51,135 bases of DNA from Nitrospirota bacterium (GTDB lineage Bacteria > Nitrospirota > Nitrospiria > Nitrospirales > Nitrospiraceae), in the NCBI GenBank assembly GCA_030682135.1, contig JAUXQT010000054.1, positions 1 to 51,135 on the forward strand, read 5' to 3'. The translations under genes and the position numbers were made by a program. This document shows positions 44,822-51,135 of this stretch, in pieces. The number at the start of each line of letters is the position of its first letter. The first letter of the stretch is position 1. Below the pieces are notes generated by a model. It was not told where the DNA came from. It did no database searches and saw only the letters and a list, made by a program, of their open reading frames with translations.

Positions 44822-45883
44822 ATGCATCGATCACAGCTTCAGGCTCTGACAACTTCTGACGGTCTCCATCACGAGCCGGAATGGGTCTCGTGGTCGGATG
44901 AGAAGATTCTGGCCCTTCCCATGTGCCGCCTAGGAGTCACCCTTGACGGGGCCTTCCTGTCAGAACAGATCACGCAACTCTACGCCGAACTCGAAGCCAG
45001 GCAGCTCACATTCCGACCTCACTTTTGGCTCTCAAACGAATGGTTTACCCCTGATGGTGTGCCGGGGATTGCGATCCCGTTTTATCTGGCCCATCCCCGC
45101 CTCGCAAAACTTGAAATGGGACAAATGCTCGAAGTCGAGGGAGGGACCGCTGAATGGTGCATGCGTATCTTACGGCATGAGGCAGGTCATGCGATCGAGA
45201 ATGCCTATCGCCTTCGCCGGCTTCGCAGCCGGCAACAAGTCTTTGGCCGCTCGTCCGATCCCTACCCCAGATATTACAGCCCAAGGCCCTATAGTCGGAG
45301 CTTCGTGCGTCACCTCGACGTGTGGTACGCGCAAAGCCATCCGGATGAAGACTTTGCTGAGACCTTCGCGGTCTGGCTCACGCCCGATTCGACATGGGCC
45401 GACCGCTATAAGGGATGGCCGGTTCTCAAGAAGCTTCAGTATGTGAACGGGCTTATGCAAGGGTTGGCTGGTGCCCCTCCCAAGGTGGTGACGAACGAGG
45501 AGATCGATCCGTTGCCGGTCTTGAGGAAGACCCTGGGCGAGCATTACGAGCGGAAGCGGAAGCATTATGGGATCGAACGGAAATCGTTTTACGATCCGGA
45601 CTTGAAGCGGCTGTTTTCCGATGCACCTGCCCATGCCGACAAGATGAGCGCCGCGACTTTTTTGAACCGTTTCCGAAAAGAGGTGCGCCGCAAAGTCGCA
45701 GCCTGGACCGGCGAGTATCAATACACGATCGATCAGGTGCTCGAGGACATGATCCAGCGCTGCCGGCAGCTTCATTTGCGGCTTCCACTTGCGGAAGAGC
45801 AGGCGAAGCTGGACTTCACGATTCTGTTGACCGTCCACACGATGAACTACTTGCGCAGCGGGCGGCATAAGGTGGCGGTATGA
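44822..45883 (+). CDS. Putative zinc metallopeptidase (HExxH)
   Basis: The protein of about 353 residues has HEAGH at 119-123 and a downstream acidic cluster DEDFAETFAVW (about 175-185) that could give the third ligand. It resembles uncharacterised putative zinc-binding metallopeptidases. There is no signal peptide. ATG 44822 is preferred; TTG 44798 is possible, and neither has a strong Shine-Dalgarno. Its stop overlaps an ATP-grasp ligase gene as ATGA, so the two products likely act together, for example in making and processing a peptide; this is inference. Confidence 0.8.
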   Translation: MHRSQLQALTTSDGLHHEPEWVSWSDEKILALPMCRLGVTLDGAFLSEQITQLYAELEARQLTFRPHFWLSNEWFTPDGVPGIAIPFYLAHPRLAKLEMGQMLEVEGGTAEWCMRILRHEAGHAIENAYRLRRLRSRQQVFGRSSDPYPRYYSPRPYSRSFVRHLDVWYAQSHPDEDFAETFAVWLTPDSTWADRYKGWPVLKKLQYVNGLMQGLAGAPPKVVTNEEIDPLPVLRKTLGEHYERKRKHYGIERKSFYDPDLKRLFSDAPAHADKMSAATFLNRFRKEVRRKVAAWTGEYQYTIDQVLEDMIQRCRQLHLRLPLAEEQAKLDFTILLTVHTMNYLRSGRHKVAV

Positions 45884-46902
45884 GACGGCTTCGAATCCTT
45901 GTCCTGATGCACGAAGACCTGGTTCCCCCAGATCCCCTTCATGGGCAGGAGATCACGGGCGCCGCGTGGAAGACAGAATACGATGTGGTTTCCACGCTTC
46001 GCAAGCTTGGACATGACGTCAAGCCATTAGGGGTTAAGAGTGATCTCGGGGTGCTTCGTTCGGCGATCGAAGATTGGAAGCCGCACATCGCCTTCAACCT
46101 GCTCGAAGAGTTCGATGGGGTGGCCGTGTACGACCAGAATGTCGTCTCGTATCTTGAATTGCTGCATGTGCCCTATACCGGATGTAACCCGCGCGGGTTG
46201 ATGCTTGCACGCGATAAGGTGCTGTCTAAAAAGTTGTTTTCCTTCCATCGCATTCCCTTCCCCGATTTTATGGTGGTGCCACAGGGCCGGGCGGTGAAGC
46301 GGCCGAAGTGGCTGTCATTCCCATTGATTGTGAAGTCCGTGACCGAGGAGGCTTCGCTGGGCATCTCCCAGGCATCCATTGTTCAGGACGACGAGAAACT
46401 CAAGGAACGCGTGGCCTTTATCCACACGAGCGTGGGGACCGGCGCGCTCATCGAACAGTATATCGAGGGGCGCGAACTCTATGTCGGGGTGATGGGGAAT
46501 GGGCATGTCCACGTCTTGCCGGTGTGGGAGTTGCTCATGGACAAGCTGCCCGATGACGCCCGCCGAATTGCGACCGAACGAGTCAAATGGAGCCGGGCCT
46601 ATCAGGAGAAATATGGCATTCGGTCAGGCGGAGCTAAGAATCTTTCTGAAGGGAAAGCGGAGGAGATTCAACATCTCGCCAAGCGCGTCTATCGCGCACT
46701 TGGACTCAGCGGTTATGCGCGTATCGATGTGAGAATGGACGCGGAGGGGAATGTCTACGTGCTTGAAGCCAACCCGAATCCACAAATCGCGCACGACGAA
46801 GACTTTGCGGATTCAGCAGAGAAAGCCAGCTATACGTATAAAGATCTGCTGCAAGAGCTGATTAACATCGGTCTTCGCTGGCAGCCCGCCAAGGCGGCGT
46901 AG
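45880..46902 (+). CDS. ATP-grasp ligase, D-alanine-D-alanine-ligase-like
   Basis: The 340-residue protein has an N-terminal domain (LVLMHEDLVPPD, FNLLEEFDG, YTGCNPRGLMLARDK), the ATP-grasp core (FPLIVKSVTEEASLGIS, IEQYIEGRELYVGV) and the metal-binding end VLEANPNPQIA. The architecture is that of Ddl, but substrate-site residues differ enough that D-Ala-D-Ala synthesis should not be assumed. It is coupled to the metallopeptidase gene (4-bp overlap). Confidence 0.85.
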   Translation: MRRLRILVLMHEDLVPPDPLHGQEITGAAWKTEYDVVSTLRKLGHDVKPLGVKSDLGVLRSAIEDWKPHIAFNLLEEFDGVAVYDQNVVSYLELLHVPYTGCNPRGLMLARDKVLSKKLFSFHRIPFPDFMVVPQGRAVKRPKWLSFPLIVKSVTEEASLGISQASIVQDDEKLKERVAFIHTSVGTGALIEQYIEGRELYVGVMGNGHVHVLPVWELLMDKLPDDARRIATERVKWSRAYQEKYGIRSGGAKNLSEGKAEEIQHLAKRVYRALGLSGYARIDVRMDAEGNVYVLEANPNPQIAHDEDFADSAEKASYTYKDLLQELINIGLRWQPAKAA

Positions 46903-46999
46903 CGACCGCCTCCCCCCACATCTCTGGCCACATTACCATTCCGTCTGAGAACAGGATTCTGTTGCAGAGCCTGCGCCTCATTGACGCGCGACGTGTGAA

Positions 47000-47569
47000 C
47001 TAGGGACCGAAGCGGAAGCCGAACAGCAGGGCCACACTCGTGCGGTCTTTTTCGGGGAGTGATGGTGCGAGGTTGATGTCGTGGAGATTAACGATGAGTG
47101 TTGAGGAGAGCGCGATGTTGTGGACGGCCTGATATTCGACGGAGAGGCCGATCGGAATATACCAACTCGTATCGTTGCGGTCGATGCGTCCGGGGCCGGT
47201 TCCGCGGTCCAGGTCTGCGTGGATCAATCCGATGCCTGAGAAGGGGACCAGATTGATACCGTTCGTAAGGCGAAAGTGATAACGCGCGACTCCTGCAAAG
47301 GAGATCTGAAAGAGATCTCCCATTGGGGTGACCTGCATCATCGGTCCGATGGAAAAGTTTCGATCGATGTAGTAGTCACCACTAAATGCCATGGTGAACA
47401 CCGTGCCATTGACCGTTCCGGAGGTGAGCCCCAGGTCGCTGCCGAACCCCCAACGGTTGTCGTCAGCTTGGGCCTGCGGTACGCCTACGGGGATCCCCAT
47501 CACCAACAGAGCCAACAGGCCTGCAGCACAGGTTGCTCGTAACGATATGGCAGCGATCCGTGAAATCAT
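47000..47569 (-). CDS. Outer-membrane beta-barrel protein
   Basis: The protein of about 189 residues has a signal peptide ending near PQAQA. The mature part alternates hydrophobic and polar residues in about eight strands (GTVFTMAFSGDYYID, FQISFAGVARYHF, TSVALLFGFRF) with an aromatic near the end. It looks like a small OmpW/opacity-type barrel. ATG 47569 is chosen; an ATG six codons upstream is possible. Confidence 0.78.
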   Translation of the reverse strand: MISRIAAISLRATCAAGLLALLVMGIPVGVPQAQADDNRWGFGSDLGLTSGTVNGTVFTMAFSGDYYIDRNFSIGPMMQVTPMGDLFQISFAGVARYHFRLTNGINLVPFSGIGLIHADLDRGTGPGRIDRNDTSWYIPIGLSVEYQAVHNIALSSTLIVNLHDINLAPSLPEKDRTSVALLFGFRFGP

Positions 47570-47671
47570 GACGGCGGACTGTAGCATAGAGGGTAGGCTT
47601 GGACAAGTTGCTTGAGCAGGCCGGCGCAGTCAGGTATTCTCTGGCACCGCGAACAATGGGAGAACTCAGGC

Positions 47672-48166
47672 ATGTCGACTAATGCGATGACCCCGAAGCA
47701 AGCCGGCGCAGCGTTGGTCGCAGCAATGCCTGCCGGCCTGTCAGTCCAGCAACTGGAAGAATATGGCATCGAGGCGACGACGGGGCAGGCCCAGGCGATT
47801 ACCCAAGAAGTGCTCTCGCTGAATTTATTTTGGATCTTTGCCGCCATTGAGGCCCATATCCCTCTGAAGTACCAGGCGGCATTGTCGGAACTCATTCTGG
47901 ATACCATCGAGGCAGGATGGGGGACGACCGTTCCCATCGGTACGGCTGCCTGGACCGCGTACCTCAACGAATGGCAGGAGCGGCGTCGTCTCTATACCCG
48001 TTTGGTGGAAGAAGGTGTGAGTCCGCTTGCCGTGAGTGCCGAAGCTGCCGAGTTGATGGAGGAGAAGCACTTGGTCACGGAAGGGGAGCGGCGAAATCTT
48101 CTCACCCTGTTGATCGATTTTGTGCCGGTCGAGACCTACGGGCGGTTACTGCAAGATATCGGATAA
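47672..48166 (+). CDS. Hypothetical protein
   Basis: The 164-residue protein is mostly helical, with no signal peptide or metal motif. It has an Ala-rich N-terminus (KQAGAALVAAMPAGLSVQQLEEYGI). No family is recognised. ATG 47672 follows GGGAG; the frame is open upstream. It is convergent with gpmA. Confidence 0.65.
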   Translation: MSTNAMTPKQAGAALVAAMPAGLSVQQLEEYGIEATTGQAQAITQEVLSLNLFWIFAAIEAHIPLKYQAALSELILDTIEAGWGTTVPIGTAAWTAYLNEWQERRRLYTRLVEEGVSPLAVSAEAAELMEEKHLVTEGERRNLLTLLIDFVPVETYGRLLQDIG

Positions 48167-48187
48167 TCTCCTGGTCCGCCTCAATTG

Positions 48188-48793
48188 TCAGAGGTAGCGG
48201 TGGCTGACAACTTTCCCTGCCCCATCCAACTCGTAGAGTACCGGCGCCCCAGTCGGGATATTCAACTCCAGCACCTGCTCACGGGAGAGCTGTTCCAGTT
48301 CCATCGTCAGGGCGCGTAGGCTGTTCCCATGCGCTGCGATGAGGATCGTTTCTCCTTTCAGGAGATACGGCTTGATCGTCTGTTCATAGTAGGGCAACAC
48401 ACGTTCGGCTGTGTCCTTCAAACTTTCCCCGCCCGGCGGAGGGATATCGTAACTCCGCCGCCAGATCTTCACCTGTGCCTCACCGTATTTTTTGGCAGTT
48501 TCGGCCTTGTTCAACCCCTGTAACTCGCCGTACATCCGTTCGTTGAGCGCCTTGTCCTTCACGACGGGGAGGTTCGACTGCCCGATCGCCTCGAGGGCCA
48601 GCCTCAGGGTTTCATTCGCGCGTGCGAGCACGGAGGTAAAGGCACGATCGAACGTGAAGCCACGGAGTTTGTCTCCCGCGTTTTTGGCTTCCTGTATCCC
48701 TCGCGGCGTGAGGGGCACATCGACCCAGCCGGTAAAACGATTTTCCAGGTTCCATTGTGATTCGCCATGACGAAGCAGGACTAATCGAGCCAT
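48188..48793 (-). CDS. gpmA: 2,3-Bisphosphoglycerate-dependent phosphoglycerate mutase
   Basis: The protein of about 201 residues has RHGESQWN near the N-terminus (catalytic His), [13 protein letters not shown], the [13 protein letters not shown] motif, [19 protein letters not shown] and [17 protein letters not shown] with the second His. It is shorter than the 230-250 residues of enteric GpmA; a central stretch is reduced, as in other compact bacterial forms. ATG 48793 is the family start. Confidence 0.92.
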   Translation of the reverse strand: MARLVLLRHGESQWNLENRFTGWVDVPLTPRGIQEAKNAGDKLRGFTFDRAFTSVLARANETLRLALEAIGQSNLPVVKDKALNERMYGELQGLNKAETAKKYGEAQVKIWRRSYDIPPPGGESLKDTAERVLPYYEQTIKPYLLKGETILIAAHGNSLRALTMELEQLSREQVLELNIPTGAPVLYELDGAGKVVSHRYL

Positions 48794-48934
48794 TGTACGT
48801 GCCCCTTGAGGATGAAAGGATATAGCCACGGGGCAAAGCATACTGGAACAGCCGCCTATGTCAAGCGGTTGCTTTCGCCTGGGGCGGGCAGTACCATTCC
48901 GCTTGATCTCCCGACCTAGGATTAGGCTACCGGT

Positions 48935-49774
48935 ATGACCACCTCATCTCCTTCCGATATCAACTGGACAGCGTTTGAGACCTGGTGGAACGGGATCGGC
49001 GAGCGGCTGCATGTGGCTGACCGAGCGCACGATTTTTTTGCGGGCATGCGTACGGGCGGCATGTTCGATCGGATCGCACAAGTCGGCGGGCAGGCCGATT
49101 ACATTCTCTTTGTGCTGATGCGCTACTGGGTGCCGACGGTGCTTCCACCCCCCGGGCGAGAGCGACTCACGAAGAACGATCCGGACTATTGGCTGGAGTC
49201 GGAACAGATTCTCAAAGCGGCCACCGCCCGCCTCCGGGAACTGAAGCCGCTCATCGAGTTGCTGACCACGCCGAACCCGCTGGCAGAGTTGGCCGCAGGC
49301 AGGGGGACTGGTTCTTCGCCCGTTGCTGAAGTTGAGTTGGGAAAGATGCTGGAGGGCATTGCCGAGGTAGCCGGCAGTTACGGCGGCCCGGATTATACCT
49401 CGGTCATCAAGCAATTCGATCCGGTTCCGCTCCGGCAGACGCAACCGTTCAAACATAACAAGAAACACAGTGCCGAGCTCTGGGTGGTCTTTCTCTTACG
49501 CGAACATTTTCGCAGCCTCGGCCTCGGCAAAGATCGCTATTGGCCGCTCATTGCGCCGGTCTGCGGGGCAGCAGGCATTCTCCAGCCGAACGGCCAAGCC
49601 CATGCACCGGACGAACTCAAATCCTGGTGGCAGAAAAACTGGCCGCGCACCTATACGCAGATGGAGCAGAAGCAGGACACTTCTGACACAGGCGGAGCCG
49701 CGTATGAACAGGATTTCGGGTGGTTTCAGGCCTGGATCGGGTGGCAGCGGAGCCGGCAGCGCATGCCAGAGTAA
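48935..49774 (+). CDS. Hypothetical protein
   Basis: The 279-residue soluble protein is rich in Trp ([25 protein letters not shown]). It has no recognised domain, signal peptide or catalytic pattern. ATG 48935 is the only plausible start. It is convergent with the zinc-ribbon membrane-protein gene. Confidence 0.7.
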   Translation: MTTSSPSDINWTAFETWWNGIGERLHVADRAHDFFAGMRTGGMFDRIAQVGGQADYILFVLMRYWVPTVLPPPGRERLTKNDPDYWLESEQILKAATARLRELKPLIELLTTPNPLAELAAGRGTGSSPVAEVELGKMLEGIAEVAGSYGGPDYTSVIKQFDPVPLRQTQPFKHNKKHSAELWVVFLLREHFRSLGLGKDRYWPLIAPVCGAAGILQPNGQAHAPDELKSWWQKNWPRTYTQMEQKQDTSDTGGAAYEQDFGWFQAWIGWQRSRQRMPE

Positions 49775-49816
49775 GTTATCGCTGGAGCATCACGGGTTAT
49801 CGTATTGCGCCCACGT

Positions 49817-50449
49817 TTACGTGGTACTCGTGGCGGCTGGTCTCGTTGGTTTGGGCGGGATCTTGTCTGAATCCGGCAGTCCATCTTGAAGCAGCTTGAA
49901 CATCGTCATCGCAAAGAAGATGTAGAGGGCAACTCCGACCCAGATCACGTAGGGCTGAACGCCCCCCGCCTCTTTCAAGGCCTCGTCTTGTTTCGCCGGG
50001 TCTGTCCAGGAGCTCTTTTTGATCTCGCTAATCTGCTCACGGCAGTACCAATAGTAGACATAGTTTGCAGTGGCGCCTGCCATGATGCTCCAGACGAGAC
50101 CCACGGTGAGATCGCCGGTCACGTAAGTCGAAATCATCGGACCGAGGGCGTAGACCAGCGCATAGACGTACATTTTCCGGTAGAGGAACCAGAGGAAGGA
50201 AATATACAGAAATGCCGGCCAATTCCACGTCAGCGCGAACTTCGGCTCGTCTCCTAACCCGAATTTCTTAAAATGTTCCAGATAGCGGTCGGCATGGGGG
50301 CCGATGAGTTGCCGCCAGAGGTCTTCATCGGTATGTGGCGCGGCGGCGGGGATGGGTGGCGCAGGCTCAATGGCCAGTGTGCTTCCGCACTGGTAGCAGA
50401 ATTTGGCATCTTCTTGATTCTGCTGCTGACATTGCGCACAGGACTTCAT
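49817..50449 (-). CDS. Zinc-ribbon membrane protein with a DUF2628-like region
   Basis: The protein of about 210 residues starts with a zinc ribbon (CAQC...CYQC, residues 4-24). A Pro/Ala linker is followed by a membrane region of about four helices (WPAFLYISFLWFLYRKMYVYAL, GLVWSIMAGATANYVYYW, VIWVGVALYIFFAMTMF). The FNWPAFL..W.LYRKMY style is typical of DUF2628 proteins, whose function is unknown. ATG 50449 is chosen; upstream ATGs exist at 50479 and 50527. Confidence 0.78.
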   Translation of the reverse strand: MKSCAQCQQQNQEDAKFCYQCGSTLAIEPAPPIPAAAPHTDEDLWRQLIGPHADRYLEHFKKFGLGDEPKFALTWNWPAFLYISFLWFLYRKMYVYALVYALGPMISTYVTGDLTVGLVWSIMAGATANYVYYWYCREQISEIKKSSWTDPAKQDEALKEAGGVQPYVIWVGVALYIFFAMTMFKLLQDGLPDSDKIPPKPTRPAATSTT

Positions 50450-50592
50450 CCGCCAGAGACTATCACAACGAGGCGTCATCTGGGTAAAGAAGCAGTGCCA
50501 TACTCTTCGATGGCTTATCCCGCCCAATTCAGGTTGCTTCCGCCGACAGGGCTATGCTACCTTCCCTTTCTTTACAAGGGGATACGTCTGTC

Positions 50593-51135
50593 ATGCCGAC
50601 AGAAGAGCTGAAGCAGGACGCCGCGCGGTACTTGATGCAGACCTATACGCGTCAACCGCTCGCGATTGCGCGGGGGCGGGGGACGAAGGTCTACGATTTT
50701 GAGGGACGAGAGTACCTCGATTTCGTCGGCGGGATTGCGGTCAATATCCTGGGGCATGGTCACCCGGACTTGATTCAGGCCATCCAGCGCCAGGCCGCGC
50801 AGCTGATCCACACGTCGAATCTCTACTACACTGAGCCTCAAGTCAAACTCGCCCAAGTGCTGGTCGATCACTCGTTTGCCGACAAGGTGTTTTTCTGCAA
50901 CAGCGGAGCAGAGGCGAACGAGGCTGCGATTAAACTGGCTCGCCGCTATTCGCATGACAAGTATGGAGCCGGACGGTACGAAATCGTCACGATGAAGAAC
51001 TCGTTTCATGGACGGACGATGGCGACGATTACCGCAACGGGGCAGGAAAAGGTTCAAAAGGGCTACGAGCCGTTACTCCCGGGCTTTCACCATGTCGCCT
51101 TCAATAATTTGGAAGAGCTGGAGCAGGCCGTCACC
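50593..51135 (+). CDS. argD: Acetylornithine aminotransferase, 3' end missing
   Basis: The first 181 codons of a class III PLP aminotransferase run off the window. Seen: LMQTYTRQPLAIARGRG, FEGREYLDFVGGIAVNILGHGHP, TSNLYYTEPQ, FFCNSGAEANEAAIKLAR (PLP phosphate region) and NSFHGRTMATITATGQ. This matches ArgD (N-acetylornithine aminotransferase, arginine synthesis; often also acts on succinyl-diaminopimelate). The PLP lysine lies beyond the window. Start: ATG 50593. Confidence 0.92.
   Translation, partial: MPTEELKQDAARYLMQTYTRQPLAIARGRGTKVYDFEGREYLDFVGGIAVNILGHGHPDLIQAIQRQAAQLIHTSNLYYTEPQVKLAQVLVDHSFADKVFFCNSGAEANEAAIKLARRYSHDKYGAGRYEIVTMKNSFHGRTMATITATGQEKVQKGYEPLLPGFHHVAFNNLEELEQAVT

Noticed and set aside
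1-51135. CRISPR arrays, insertion sequences, prophage genes, rRNA
   Set aside because: I saw no regularly spaced direct repeats, transposase or phage structural motifs, and no rRNA-like stretches.

Overview
The window reads as chromosome of a bacterium of the phylum Nitrospirota, most likely a Nitrospira-type nitrite oxidiser. This is inferred from the gene set and order (a pheA-hisC-aroF-tyrA-aroA-cmk-plsC-rpsA-sppA run, proteins with PCP-reductase-like domains, c. 58-60 % G+C in appearance) and not from a marker gene. Most of the window is ordinary core genome with short spacers and many ATGA/GTGA gene overlaps.

Layout. 1-2574: end of cysD and a cysN-cysC fusion for sulfate activation. 2843-9369: a visibly more GC-rich block of three tightly coupled genes (unknown protein with an SH3/Tudor-like N-terminus, a two-HKD phospholipase-D-type protein, a SNF2/RapA-type helicase). 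It is bounded on the right by a short hairpin resembling an integron attC site and on the left by GTTAGCC, the exact complement of that hairpin's outer arm. 9487-12235: Mrp-type ATPase, a PCP-reductase-domain protein and a membrane protein. 12368-15371: yebC-ruvA-(secreted Cys-rich protein)-ruvB, without ruvC. 15562-26504: aromatic amino acid genes, then cmk, plsC, rpsA, sppA, an HU/IHF gene and a second PCP-reductase-domain protein. 26808-31386: small envelope and hypothetical genes, an FG-GAP lipoprotein, a D-Ala-D-Ala carboxypeptidase and a truncated-haemoglobin lipoprotein. 31444-36718 (minus strand): an htrA-lipB-gdhA operon with two small genes behind it, and a sigma-70 factor upstream. 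37266-40466: trmI-SDR and aroE-aroK followed by tRNA-Arg(UCG). 40827-51135: pal, PilZ, msrA, ttcA, a low-molecular-weight phosphatase, a metallopeptidase/ATP-grasp pair, gpmA, several hypotheticals and the start of argD.

Four copies of a long imperfect palindrome (c. 122-160 bp, ends CAGAATGCTGAAAAAG / CTTTTTGAGCATTCTG) sit at the 3' ends of genes at 595, 2576, 10421 and 26508. They look like a dispersed genomic repeat family.

The best candidate for an undescribed system is the three-gene block 2979-9293. Helicase plus PLD nuclease plus a large unknown protein, translationally coupled, compositionally foreign and apparently delivered as an unusually large integron-like cassette, is the profile of a mobile anti-phage or anti-plasmid defence module. 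That function is an inference; the motifs, overlaps and boundary sequences can be read directly.
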